Shown here: piece by piece, positions 1 to 12,200 of the stretch
How the letters are laid out: every line of letters begins with the position of its first letter
How positions within the stretch are numbered: the stretch's first letter is position 1
Source of the DNA: Ophiura sarsii
Lineage: Eukaryota > Echinodermata > Ophiuroidea > Amphilepidida > Ophiuridae
Direction: 5' to 3'
Length of the DNA: 64,000 bases
Assembly: GCA_035610835.1 (NCBI GenBank)
Contig: CM069445.1
Coordinates: forward strand, 33,282,811 to 33,346,810
The notes under the pieces: model-generated
Databases searched by the model: none
Told to the model about the DNA's origin: nothing
Seen by the model: the letters and a program-made list of their open reading frames with translations, nothing else
Made by a program: the position numbers and the translations under genes

Positions 1-215
1 ATGCTCAAAACTCCTGGCGGGTGAGTAAAAGCGGCGGCGAACGATGAGAGCCCGGTATGAAGACGGTATAAGGACGGCGCACCCGTTCGCACCCGTTCCG
101 CACCCATTCGCAGGGCGGTGATGGACGGTGGTGGACGTCGACCATCTTAGCGACGGACTGCGAATGCAGCCTGGTAACCGTTCGCGGAACGGACTCTCAG
201 CAGGCATGTTGCAAC

Positions 216-932
216 TCTCTAAATGTAAAAGAGCTAAAACTCACTCTTTCGAGAGCTCTAGGAGGGACAGCTCTTTTTTGGAGCGATTTTTACTCTAAAA
301 AGAGTTAAAATCACTCTGAAAAGATTAGAAATCACTCTAAAAAGAGTGGAAATCACTCTGAAAAGAGTGGAAATCACTCTGAAAAGAGTGGAAATCACTC
401 TGAAAAGAGTGGAAATCACTCTGAAAAGAGTGGAAATCACTCTGAAAAGAGTGGAAATCACTCTGAAAAGAGTGGAAATCACTCTGAAAATAGTGGAAAT
501 CACTCTGAAAAGAGTGGAAATCACTCTGAAAAGAGTGGAAATCACTCTGAAAAGAGTGGAAATCACTCTGAAAAGAGTGGAAATCACTCTGAAAAGAGTG
601 GAAATCACTCTGAAAAGAGTGGAAATCACTCTGAAAAGAGTGGAAATCACTCTGAAAAGAGTGGAAATCACTCTGAAAAGAGTGGAAATCACTCTGAAAA
701 GAGTGGAAATCACTCTGAAAAGAGTGGAAATCACTCTGAAAAGAGTGGAAATCACTCTGAAAAGAGTGGAAATCACTCTGAAAAGAGTGGAAATCACTCT
801 GAAAAGAGTGGAAATCACTCTAAAAAGAGTGGAAATCACTCTGAAAAGAGTGAACTTCACTTCTTAGAAGAGCCGTCCCTCCTAAAGCTCTCGAAAGAGT
901 GAGGTTTAGCTCTTTTACATTTAGAGAGTATT
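216..932. mobile_element. Foldback MITE-like element carrying a minisatellite
   Basis: Inverted arms of about 60 bp at 218-277 and 866-928 match with few mismatches (the outer end reads ctctaaatgtaaaagagct on the left and its complement on the right; an internal part reads gagggacagctctt). The arms enclose the 21-bp tandem array. No transposase frame is present, so it would be non-autonomous. No clear target-site duplication could be recognised. Confidence 0.7.
326..862. repeat. 21-bp minisatellite of self-complementary units, about 25 copies
   Basis: The unit is agagtggaaatcactctgaa plus one a. Nearly all copies are identical; one carries aaaatag instead of aaaagag near 487-492. Each unit contains the inverted pair agagtg / cactct around gaaat, so every repeat can fold into a small hairpin. 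Because 21 is a multiple of 3, stop-free frames of seven-residue repeats run through it on both strands; these are by-products of the period, not proteins. Confidence 0.95.
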
Positions 933-1220
933 ATAGATGTTGGTCGTACGAATTCCGGAATGCAAATGAAGCGGCGAGCTTGAGCGCTCAGCTTGAAAAG
1001 GGCGGTTTGATGATGTAATCAAGACGTTTCGGCCGGTACCCAGGCGTTTCGACCGTTTAGGAACCGGTATGGAGGTGGTATGCACACGGTGAGGACACGG
1101 TGAGAACGGTAAGCTAGAACTGTATGAGGCCGGTGATCCCGGGACAAGGCCGGTGAGAACCCGGGACAGACCCGGTGTAGAACGGTATGGACCGAGAACC
1201 CGGTGAGGAGGTGTTATACA

Positions 1221-1411
1221 CCCGGTAAGAACGGTAAGCTAGAAATGTATGAGGACGGTGAGCCCAGTACCCAACCGGTGACGACCCGGTATAGACCCTG
1301 TATATAACGTTATGGGCCCGGTGGCCACAACAAAACATTAATACGCCCGTTGACATTTTTTACTGATTGTTTGGACTCTGTTGTTTTTCTATTAGACGGT
1401 AAGGTGGCTAA
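1221..1411. repeat. Direct repeat unit A (copy 1)
   Basis: About 190 bp, closely matching 1469-1661: both contain gaacggtaagctagaaatgt, gaccctgtatataacgttat and tggactctgttgtttttcta in the same order. A shorter third copy lies at about 2232-2353. This is a tandem array of diverged units in the repeat nest. Confidence 0.8.
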
Positions 1412-1468
1412 CCCGGGACAGACCCGGTGTAGAACGGTATGGACCGAGGACCCGGTGAGGAGGTGTTA

Positions 1469-1661
1469 TGCACCCGGAAAGAACGGTAAGCTAGAAATGT
1501 ATGAAGACGGTGAGCCCGGTACCCGACCGGTGAGGACCCGGTATAGACCCTGTATATAACGTTATGGACCCGGTGGTCCATAACCAAAAGATTAATGCGC
1601 CCGTTGACATTTGTTACTGATTATTTGGACTCTGTTGTTTTTCTAATAGACGGTAAGGTGG
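1469..1661. repeat. Direct repeat unit A (copy 2)
   Basis: Second copy of the unit at 1221-1411, with scattered substitutions and the same order of landmark strings. It ends at the start of the inverted arm that pairs with 10-130. Confidence 0.8.
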
Positions 1662-2104
1662 CCGCCTACCATTACCGCCCTACGAACGGGCGCGAAACGG
1701 GTGCGCCGTCTGTAAACCGTACTCAAACTGGGCTCTCACCGTTTTCCGCCGCTTTTACTAACCTGGCAAGAGTTTTAAGATTGGTCAAACTTCCTGCCGG
1801 GCGCGGATGGCCGGCAATGTCCACGGCAACGTGTTCAACGGACGGGAAACGGCCCACCGTGTGACATCACCGTGTGCCACCGTCTGCTCCACTTTGTCAC
1901 ACGGTAATGGGCCGGCCAGCTCACACGGATACATGTGAGTACAAATGTATTTTACAGACATTCCCGGAATGTGAGCGAAGCGGCGAGCTTGAGCGCTCAG
2001 CTTATACAGGGCAGTTTGATGACGTTATCAAGGCGGTTCGGTCAGTACCCAAGCGTTTCGGCCGGTGAGGACCTGGTGAGGAGGTGGTATGAGCCCGGCT
2101 CGCG

Positions 2105-2212
2105 TATTTTCTTTCTGCAACTATAACGGGATGCATAGACAACAGAACGATACACGGAATAAAGCGTAGTAACACAATGGGATGCATCCCGTTATGGTTG
2201 CAGAAAGAAATT
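2105..2212. repeat. Short hairpin repeat
   Basis: Arms at about 2107-2136 and 2182-2210 are inverted complements: tttctttctgcaactataac against gttatggttgcagaaagaaa, with cgggatgcat / atgcatcccg next to the loop. About 105 bp in total; a small foldback repeat of unknown type. Confidence 0.65.
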
Positions 2213-2519
2213 AAGCGCCCGGCTCCATGTCGATAAGGACCCGGTATAGAACAGTATGAACCCGGTGACAAAAATAAAATAAATGCGGCCGTTGACATGT
2301 TTTGCTGATTGTTCACCGTGTTGGACTCGGTTGTTTTTCTATAAGACGGTAAGGGGCCGCCCAGCTCACACGGATACATGTGATGGCCCCATGAGGTTCA
2401 CAAGAGATAAGAGATACAGCGCCATAATACTTCTAATTGCCAAGAGAATTAGTCGTGTACTTTAAGACCTTAATAAAACTATTAAATCTCAATATGGCTG
2501 AAGGCAGATCTCCAGTAGC

Positions 2520-3660
2520 ATTGATGCCGATACATCCGATATAACATCATCATCCGAATCCGATACAAGTGAGCATAAAAGAGAGCTACCAGTGGAGCTA
2601 ATTGACGGATTTTATAAATTTAAAGCCATGGAAGAAATGAACTTAAAAACTACACAATTTGCGAACTATTGGATAAATTGCCAGAATCGGTGGGATCAGT
2701 TTGAACGCTTGTTAGAACACGGACATACCTTTGAAGAGGTAAGAAGTATATAATTTCTTAAAATATCCATTCAACCCACTAAACAAGTCATGTTGTCGTC
2801 TGTAAAATAAAATACCTGGTAAATGAAAATGTCACATCCATGACCAGCAAAATGGGCCGACATGGTTCAAGAAATACACATACGAAATCAGAATCTCAAA
2901 TTGGACCAGTTAGTGTACTTATTTATATTTTATTATATGTCCCAATGCTAATTTTTTAAATATCTATATTTTTATATCAGGTAAAAATAACACTTGGCCC
3001 ATTACCGTTATCGGAAAACTCACCAAGTCTTCCACAACTCGTTGTGCCGCCGTATAAAGACAAAGCCAAAAAGACAAAGATGGCTACAAGCTTCTACTTC
3101 AACGAAATGAAGAAAGCCTATGAAAAGCCCAAGAAAGGTTGGAAACAGAACAAAGCAAGCTTTCCAGAAATGTTATGTCCTCCGGAGTTTGTTCCTGATC
3201 AGCTTAACAGATATACATTAAGAGACTATGAAGATCGAGTTAAACTCGTACAGAAGAGTATCATGAAACCTTTGAATCACTATTATGTATTATACGACTT
3301 TTTTATGGTCGTTGGATACAAGCTGCGTATGACAGATTTCAGCTGGAAAAACGCAGCAAACAAATTGAAGCAGAAGCAAGCAATTTCGATGATTGGGTAC
3401 ATTCAAAATGTGGTGTAAACAGAACAAAAGCTCGACAGTTGAGGAATTTTTCTAATTCATTCAACAAGTACCAGAAAGTGTTACACGTGAAGCTTCCATT
3501 TGACTGGTTCATAAAAAACGGAAAAGCACTCATAGAATATTTTGAGAAAACCCAATTGATGCTGAACCATGGACTCACAATGTCTTTTGTGAATGCGGCA
3601 ATTGTGTCCAATAGCTTTAAGGAATATTGTGCGACGTCATGTAATACTTACTGTGTGATG
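2520..3660 (+). pseudogene. Broken gene relic, unknown family
   Basis: An open frame at about 2535-2750 encodes an acidic/polar segment (includes ELPVELIDGFYKFKAMEE and TTQFANYWINCQNRWDQFER) and ends at a good donor, gag|gtaaga. After a candidate intron with acceptor at 2980-2981, frame resumes (VKITLGPLPLSENSPSLPQL, then a Lys-rich stretch, then FPEMLCPPEFVPDQLNRYTL). Around 3238-3245 the plausible protein moves to another frame (EEYHETFESLLCIIRLFYGR, WIQAAYDRFQLEKR, FDDWVHSKCGVNRTKARQLR), while the first frame degenerates. This looks like one protein split by a small indel. I do not recognise the family. The repeat-rich setting suggests part of a mobile element or a processed multicopy gene; that is inference. 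Confidence 0.45.
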
Positions 3661-3705
3661 TCATGCAAGGAATATTGTGTGATGTCATGCAATACTTCCA
3701 CTTTG
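3615..3705. repeat. Short tandem repeat of about 40 bp made of two related halves
   Basis: The strings aaggaatattgtg(c/t)ga and tgtgtgatgtcatgcaa recur two to three times within 90 bp downstream of the broken gene. A minor tandem expansion. Confidence 0.6.
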
Positions 3706-3799
3706 ATCTTATTATATAAGCTTTTCGGCATCCAGAAGTCCCTATCGTCGTCCAATGTACCGATAAATCGTGTGCCATACTGTGTTTCGACAATGCGAT

Positions 3800-5089
3800 A
3801 TTCCTTTAACGTGTAAGGTTTGCTTATTTCAAGCTAATCACATTTTACAGTGTCCGGATGCTTTGTTTCAATTTCATCAAGCTTGGCAAGATCATCGAGA
3901 GTGATTGGCTTTTTGTTGTCAAGTTTAGTAAGTTGATCGAGACTAATAGAAGTAGACATGGTATATATCTACAGAATTTAACAATTCAAAATAAAATAAA
4001 TAAATTAACATAATTCAAATTTAATGATTCCGAATTTAATTACACCGAAATAAGGAAGGTTGGTCCAGACACACCATACTACAACAAATACACACACCAG
4101 CACACAATTATTTTTTATGTGTTGTACGATTCGGTTGGAAAAATGTCCAACCCTGTTCACGAAATGGGCTACCGAATAATGCAACTAGAATCCGAGAAAT
4201 TGTAATGTTGTGAAAATTATGGTTTTTATGAGGGTACTCTCGTAATATGGCGGCTGCCCCAAAATGTCCAAAATGAATCCTAGGTCTAGGGACGACGGGA
4301 ACGCTTGATCGTCTTAACGCGATGAGGGGGTGTGCCAGTGAGCTTGCCGATCGGGTCCACTTTTAAATTAAAATTTGGTCAGCATAGAACTGGTGGCGCT
4401 ATACTGATCAGGCGTGATTGTAGCAGACGACACGACGCTGGCCACGCGTCTCTCAGACGACCCAATATGTCAACGGGAGTGCACTATTTTGAATTATTTT
4501 TAACAGTCATCGCCCGGTTAACGATGACAATTCTTCTAATTATGATAATTTGTCAAAATGATAAGATTAACATTCGCGATTACGTGTTATTCACCTTATT
4601 CATTACGTATTCAACATTTAGGTTTCGCGTGGCCACCGTCGTCTGTGTAAATCCACAACGCCCTCAAACCTATGTTGACCAAATATTACGTTAAACCTGG
4701 TTAAACACTGTTAAACGCGTTCAACGCCGGTCACCAACACATTCCGATGATTACCATAATTTATGTAATTTATGCAAACGGCACCGTTTTCGCTACGTGT
4801 GTTAGTATAGGACTTTCCTATCCCAAAATTAATAGTATCCCTGATACGAACAGAAGGTAATATTATTCGAATGGATTAAGCCCCGCCCCAAACTATGTAT
4901 TATCGTCTCATAATGCGTATCGGCTGTAATATTAAATTACTTGTTGACATTCAAAACCACACCCAATTTATAAGAATATCGATATTTAAATTCCGGGGTT
5001 TATATCACCCTGTCTCCTTGATACAGGTCGTCATATTTCATCAGGCGAGAATACCTGTAGATGCGACAATCGATAAAGATCACGCAATC
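3800..5089. other. Intergenic and upstream region of the plus-strand receptor gene
   Basis: I see no conserved coding frame. A 120-codon frame at 4332-4694 has no recognisable composition and no splice context. The first receptor exon's frame is open upstream to about 4895, but the residues before 5090 do not look like a secreted protein's N-terminus. No confident TATA box or initiator could be assigned. Confidence 0.5.
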
Positions 5090-6223
5090 ATGGAAACAAC
5101 CCTATCCAGCAGATTAGTGGCCCTTCTAGCACTAGCTATCATCGTCATACTACATGTCCATTTAGCAACAGGATTAGAATTAGCAGACTACGAAACAGAA
5201 TATTTTTCAAATCCTAATCGGGATTCAGTATTCACAAGACTCGCGATCCATAACGACACGGGGCGTATCTACATTGGCGGAGGGGAGAGACTGTATAGAT
5301 TAGCGGGGGATTTGACCAGAGAGGAAACAGTGAACACAGCAGTAGAGTGTGAAAACGATGTGTGTCCGGTAAATTACAATAAGATTTTACTGGTTGATTA
5401 CGCTGGAAACAGGTTGATAACGTGTGGGAGTGAAAATGGAGGGAGTTGTCAGACGAGGCCATTGGACAGTATAGAGGTACCTATTATCGACAACAACACA
5501 CCAGTTGTTGCATCTGGACAATTATCAACAGAGGGTCTTATTGCACCAGGTCCAATTAACGACGGTGCTAACACGCTGTATATTGCTGCTACATATGAAG
5601 AGCAAAGGTATGATGTCAATGTAAGACCTGTGAGTAGGAGAATTCTTAAACCACCAACTGATGATCCTGACTCTATTTTCAAAACAGAAAGAGATGCGTA
5701 TGTACTATTAAACAGAGCACTTTACCCGTCGACACCATTCCTTATTTCATATATTGGTGGTTTTGTAAGAGAGTCATATGGAAGTCACTACACATATTTT
5801 GTGACAACACAGAGACAAGATTTTGACAAAGCTGATCAAAGGGACAGGACTTATGTTTCAAAAATTAACAGAGTGTGCCAAAATGGGTATGGTGAATTCA
5901 AGAGCTATGCAGAAATAACAGTAGAATGCCAGGGTTCGACTCCTACTGACAAGTACAACCCTGCACAAGCTGTCCATGTCGGTCCAGCAGGAGCTGCCCT
6001 TGCTACATCTATGGGCCTTAATACAGGTGATGATGTACTTTATGGGGTCTTTGCCAAGAATGAAGGACATGATGGCAATATACCAAGCAGTCAATCAGCT
6101 GTGTGTGTCTTCAAATTAGAGGATATTGAAGAAGCATTTATTGATGGTATACTGGGATGCTTTCAAAGTGCAGGAAACTATGAACTGATATATTTGCAGG
6201 GTGCTGCTTGCCTGGGAAATACT
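5090..6223 (+). CDS. Exon 1: signal peptide and most of the sema domain
   Basis: 378 codons, ending in phase 0 at act|gtgagt. Residues 1 to about 28 form a signal peptide (hydrophobic core LVALLALAIIVILHVHL). The sema propeller follows at once: TRLAIHNDTGRIYIGGGERL, then CENDVCPVNYNKILLVD and LITCGSENGGSCQTRPL, the cysteine-bearing blades characteristic of plexins, and FLISYIGGFVRESYGSHYTY and YLQGAACLGNT near the end. I took 5090 as start because upstream in-frame ATGs would bury the signal sequence. Confidence 0.9.
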
Positions 6224-9200
6224 GTGAGTACAAATCATTTATCAGTTTATAAGTAATTTATCTTACTAGTTGGAAGCGGTCACAAACGGAGAGACCAAAG
6301 ATAAAGAAAGTGTTTGTTTTTGTGCCAGATCACGTGATTATTTTTCATTACTGCTGGATCATCTTATCTAAAAGAATCTTCCAAGGTAGAAGGTCATAAT
6401 TAGTTTAAATCATACGAGGGGCATTCAATAAATACCTGCAACCATTGAAAATCTCTGAACCGTGACACGTATCAGTAAAATAAACTTATGATACTTAAAC
6501 TGTAAGTCTTACTCTTTTCTCACAGAAAATTTTGAACACGTAGGTCATTTTCATCATTACATCTCAGCACTGTGAATACCGTGATCTCAGGGCACTGGTT
6601 AGCGAATTTAATGTTACAATGGCGGGAAATTAGAAAAACAAGTTTATGGTATGCATTAAGATACATGCATTAACAGTGTTAATATTGGCGCTTGATTCAT
6701 AATGCTGATTCTTGTCAATTTTCAGTGCCCAGAGACCATGATGTTTATAGTACTGAAATTACATGATAAAAATGACTCACGTGTTTGAAATTTTCCGTGA
6801 GATAGGGGTATGACTTACAGTTTAAGTATCATAAGTTTATTTTACTGACACGTGTCACGGTTCAGAGATTTTCAATGGTTGCAGGTATTTATTGAATGCC
6901 CCTCGTATAAATTACATTTGTATTGTTATGGCAAATAGGAAATTCCAAGTATATCTTCCACACAGTTAGGGAATATAAATGTCAACATGTTTCAGGAGCA
7001 ATAGCTTTTCTTGACATATTGCCCATTTTCAACTCATTACTTACACACCACTGATAACCTAAATATTACTTGTGCGTGCAAATTCTATGCCTTTCTTTCA
7101 ACTTGTTTAATTAAAAGTGTGGTTTGCGTTGTTGTTTCAGGAGATTTAGTCCCAAAATCTTGAAACATTTTCGGCATTGAGCTGAGTTGAGCTGTTTGTG
7201 TATTCATTATTCTAGTTGGAAATATTTGTAAACTATCTTTGTAAATATACAGGCAATTGGACGAGATTCTGCCGTAGGACAGCAATGTACGGCAGAAAAT
7301 TGGGCGCTCGCGGATGAATTCAACCCTCTTGTTTCTTCCGCTGCGGTTGAATGGTCAGACATCTAAAGACCATTTTGTAAAACTTTCTAAATTGATTGCA
7401 TAAGTCCACTTTAAAATATCATTAAAATATTCAATTAAATTTTAAAGGAACTCAATAATTTGGTTGTATGTTCATTATTATGCAGATAATTGGACGTGAA
7501 ACAGCAATAGCACAGCAGTGTACAGCACAAGATTGGAGACTTGCTGATGAATTCAACCCTCTTGTATCTTCCGCTGCGGTTGAATGGTCAGACATCATAC
7601 CGTCCTCTATCATCACCACCACACACAGAGAACACACAATTGCTTTTGTAGGGTCACAGAGTGGAAAACTTGTCAAGGTTAGCACTGGGGGTTTTATCTT
7701 AACTTAAAAATGAAGTTAAAATTAGCATAGAGTTATTGTATAGTTTGCCACACATAAGTTCATGTAGCACGTTGAAAAAAAGTAAAACTGCTACGTCAAA
7801 ATGTTTGCACTTCGAATTTGTAAAATATGTTTTAAATTTCATTCATTTTTTGATAAAAAGAATCACATCATGACTGCTCAAAATGGCCGCGAATATGAAC
7901 GGTTCACTCTAGATACCAGTCCTTCCAGTCCTGCAGGTCAAGTACGTCGAGATGCAAGTGTTGATGAAACAAAGGAACTTTACTGACGCAACAAAAGGTA
8001 TGACGTATGGTCAATCAAGAATCCCTAGTTCACCTAATATTCCTGGGTAGCAACTCAGGAATAAGATTTTTTTTATCTCAATAGATGATATGGAATTATT
8101 CATCGTCAGCAAGTATGTGATCATAATAAAGGAACATGGCGGAGGATTGGGTTTTACCGATTGTAGCATGTGCGACAATCTTGTCTGGGAGCCGGATATA
8201 GACTGTAACTCTCAGTCGCCCTCTTACGTCGCTATCTTGCAGGCTCCGAAGTACAGCTTTAGCGGCCGTACGGTAATATTGAAGACTGGGGGATGTAGTC
8301 TAAGCCGGATATACAGCATAATTTATCAACATAACTAGGAGTGTTCCTCAGATGGTTATCAGTGACGGATAAGTCTGTTGGCTCTTTTGAAAAATGATCT
8401 CCTGAACATTGTTCTGACTTGAAAGACTGAGACGTTGATGAAACTGAAGAAAAAACATACTCTCTATTATTGTAAAGATCTCCTTGTCTTCTACATGAGA
8501 CCGTTACCATAGCTTCATATTCATACGTGTCCGTTTGGTTATACCATGAATATAAACGCATGTGTTACTGTGGCCTTCCACTAAAATGATGACACCACTG
8601 ACTCAAACTTAAAAGCCTTTAGTAAAGTGGATTTGTCCTATGTTAGCATAATTCTAATTGAACATCTGTTCGGTTTGTATTCATTTAGCTACTAAGGATT
8701 ACAGTTTCAAATTGTGGAGCATACAAAACCTGCGAGGAGTGCATCGGCGTCAACGTTGCGGAGGATGGAGATCCGTATTGTGGATGGTGTACACTGGAAA
8801 AGAGGTGGGTTTATTGTGTAAAAGTTACCGGTGCCATCTACAAGAACAGAACACAGCAAGGTTTTTTCAACTCAAAAGTATATGGTGCCATCTTCAGTTC
8901 AGTTCAATGAAGAAAATACTGCGCTGTGTTAGGAAAGGCAGTAGCTTATAAAACGAAACTATTGCGCTGTATTGTGAATGGTGGTGAAGGTGTAGTAATC
9001 GGAAAATACCGTTTGAGCATCGACGGGGGATCACCCTATACAGGCCAAAAAATAAAGAAATCCGGGAGGTGCAGTGAAAAACCGCGATATTGTTTCTTCA
9101 AATGAAAAGACGCCCTCTTCATACCCGTGCCGTATATCATTAATTTATCAATTTGAATGCCACCCCGGGGTGGGGGATTGGGTGACAGTGTGGGACAATA

Positions 9201-12200
9201 TTTGCGCACTAAATGAAGTCGGTTGAACTGTAAGTCTTCCATAGATGATGTGACTGTTGTTTACATCAGTAGTATTTACAAATTGATTTGAAGACATGTC
9301 TGAAGACATGCTAGAGGTACTAGTCCATGACTGCTGCATACGCACTATTCAAAAGCAAAATACTCATCACTGAGTTTAAAAGCACCTGCCCTTATGGTGC
9401 GTACGCATACCGCCGGGCAACCATATTTAGTACCTGGTCTCTCATTGTGCTAGGGGTGCAGACCATGGTTACTGCACTATCTACAATGTAAGTAATGACC
9501 AATTAAGTGTGAATTTAATTTACAAAGCACATTCCCTGTAGGTGCCCATGCCGCCGTGTACTACGTCACAGTCACATCATTTATATAAATAAAGTTTTCC
9601 TCCGAATTCTTCTCAATAAATCAGATGTTCTCGTCATGACGATTGTTCGATGGCAGATGTCCCGAGACGATGGCTTCCGTACAATAGCGTCCAGTGCGTC
9701 CGCATCAGCAGCGTGTTTCCATATCACAGTCAACCGATTACCTTACCATCCCGTGAAGTAAGATCATATTACAAATATTTTCATTCACATGTTTAGACCA
9801 AGGATAAAAAAATTGTTACGCTAGTCCGATCGACCGATAGTTATCGATTTTTGTTGTTGATACGCCTACAAAATGTCGAAACAATTGTATTGAAAACTCA
9901 CGTTCTGACGGTTTGATGTGATAATAAAGTATAGTCGTTTATTATAATTAAGTAAAGTCCGGTAGTACGCCTTTAATCTAGTAGAGACCAGCTGTTTTGA
10001 CGGATGCGGCATTTCACATTTCGGGGAATTTTCCTTATTAACCTGTCAATCAAAGTTGTTACGATGTTTGCGTAATATGGACCAATCAGCCTATTCCTTA
10101 CATCACCGATATTTATTACTGTTGGCCAACCACAGCCCAGTAGATTTGTGGCGTGTCTTGCGATAAATGTGTTGAAAATCAAGATTCAAAGTTAGTCTCC
10201 TATTTAATTGTTTAACTTCAAGCTACAGCAACTTTCATAAATAAAATAAAAACAATGATAATATTATTTAAAAACTGATATTAATTTTCCAACTCAACAT
10301 ATTAGGGATAAAATAATGTAGTTTTAACGGTACATTGGCAATTTCTAAGCGATCTCTACAGTTACGTGACAAACCACTTGCGTGGATTAACCCATGCGAA
10401 TTGCAAATTTTGTAAACTATCCATAATAGTAGGCATAGCACAATGCACACACACAGAGTCTGCCACTGGGAGCATTACACCAGTGAACAACAACATATGA
10501 ATAGCTGTGTTGCATAAAGCCCTACATCCACTTCTACCTGTTACTCATTTTGCATTATTGAATGGATGGCTATTCACGATGTGGAATGTGGTCTTGTATT
10601 GTTGCCTCAATTGGCGTGCATGGATGCACTAATCCAAGTCATGAAGACAGCCATACAATATTTGGATTAATTAATCATGCAAAATGAGTAACATGTAGGA
10701 GTGGTCTGTAAGCCCTTATGCAAAACAATCTTTTCATATAATGTATGCAGCTCCACTTTGAAAAACATCCCTATATAAAATTAATTATCCTCACAAGAGG
10801 CACTCTCTGTAGGGCAGTGAGCTTGCCATATATGGTAGTCATGACCTTGGACTATATAACCTTGATCCAGGTATAAATACTTATCATCAGGTTTTTTAGT
10901 TATGACTGTTTTTACCAATTTTTGAAATTGGCTCTGAACTTGAATATATTGGGCCGATTTAAATAAACCTAACCTGAGATATTGTACTAAACACTTCAAT
11001 CAATTTAGTGATATGCTCAGTTTTTGCATCCTTTGAGTGCCTCGTGTGAGGAAAAGACTGAGAATTTGAATATGGGTATTTAAGAAATGGAAAAGCTTGT
11101 TTAATTTCTAAATCCATCAATATTTGTCAATCAAATTGGGTATACATGTTATATATCTATTACCGATTACTCTTATGATGGGAAAAAAATTGTCGGACAT
11201 TGCTCTTTTGCATATCAATGACTTGAATAGATAATTAGCTGATTTGCATATTTAATGAGCTTATGAAACTAAATTATAGTTTAAAAGATTGGGTATCGTA
11301 CAATTAGCCATAATACCAAGTTTGATTGCAATACACCATTCACATCTGGATTTATAACATTTACGCATATTAATTAGCTGGACTTAGTCACTTTTTTGAT
11401 TGCAGTCAGTAAAACTGGTCAAAATGACCAATTTCACTAGGTTATTTTAGCTTAATGCAATATAATTTTACCATATTTTTTAATTTAACAGGGTATATAG
11501 ATATTCAATTGTTTAAGAAATATGTGTAAATGGTGTTTTGAATGTTACATTATTAACAAATTGAGCTCTCTAAATCCTGATAAATTATATTTGTGGGCAT
11601 TGTTACTGTTTTTGGCAGGTTTTCGGCCATTTTCCGAGTATCTCAAAACACCGTACCACAAGAATGCATTGACCGATTGTCATAATTCTTTTTGGAAAAT
11701 GAATCTTTCATTGCAATCTTTCATTTGAATCCAATTTTGTACATGTCTCAATCATTTGAATGTTATGTGTGCTATGCCTAATAATAGCATGGATGGACCT
11801 ATGGATGGACCTTTGGATGATTATAAAATCGATAATACCTCTTAATGGTCAGAAGTCACAAACTGGTCCCAAAAAATGTTTCACTTCTAATAATGTTGAG
11901 AAATGCACCAATTCTGATTAAACGGGACAAAACTTAAGTTTTACATACTTAATGACCCACAATCTATATATTGTTGGAAAGCTTATGATTCAAGGTTTTT
12001 CATTTTTGCGAAAAAGAATCAAATTATACAGGGTGTGTACATTTTTTACAGGGTGGAACATAAAAAAGTTGATAGTTTTTGCTCCTCACAAAATTCTTTG
12101 ATAGTTTGTACAATTAGGGTTTAGCTGAAGATAGTCACCAAAATCAGAACAACCGCAGAATGTGCTACCAAATTTGCTAAGAATCACTTGCCCAAAATGT

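Larger units (their letters stand above)
1..2380. mobile_element. Nest of non-autonomous repeat elements
   Basis: No gene is supported here. The stretch is GC-richer than the rest of the window and built from repeats. The sequence at about 10-130 reappears inverted and diverged at about 1655-1780 (shared motif accccgttcgc-like text around the 'gcgcacccgtt' core), as expected for long inverted ends of one element. A block with the core gcggcgagcttgagcgctca occurs directly repeated near 971-990 and 1980-1999. Short stop-free frames in this part are out of register with each other and resemble no family I know. I read it as several nested or tandemly rearranged transposon remnants; boundaries are approximate. 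Confidence 0.6.

Noticed and set aside
326..862. CRISPR-like array
   Set aside because: There are no unique spacers; units are contiguous and identical, and the context is eukaryotic.
258..867. Long open frames on both strands with seven-residue repeats
   Set aside because: The 21-bp period keeps every frame open. The repeat composition, opposite-strand frames and lack of any start or splice context show they are minisatellite by-products.
4332..4694. 120-codon frame upstream of the receptor
   Set aside because: No recognisable domain, no splice signals and unremarkable composition. It probably arises by chance.
7984..7986. Selenocysteine reading of the TGA
   Set aside because: Sema domains are not selenoproteins and no SECIS-like structure can be argued from the sequence alone. 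A nonsense mutation or sequence error is simpler.
8090..8338. 82-codon frame with FTDCSMC as an alternative PSI exon
   Set aside because: It lacks the CGWC core and cannot be joined in phase between the sema exon and the clear PSI1 exon at 8697.
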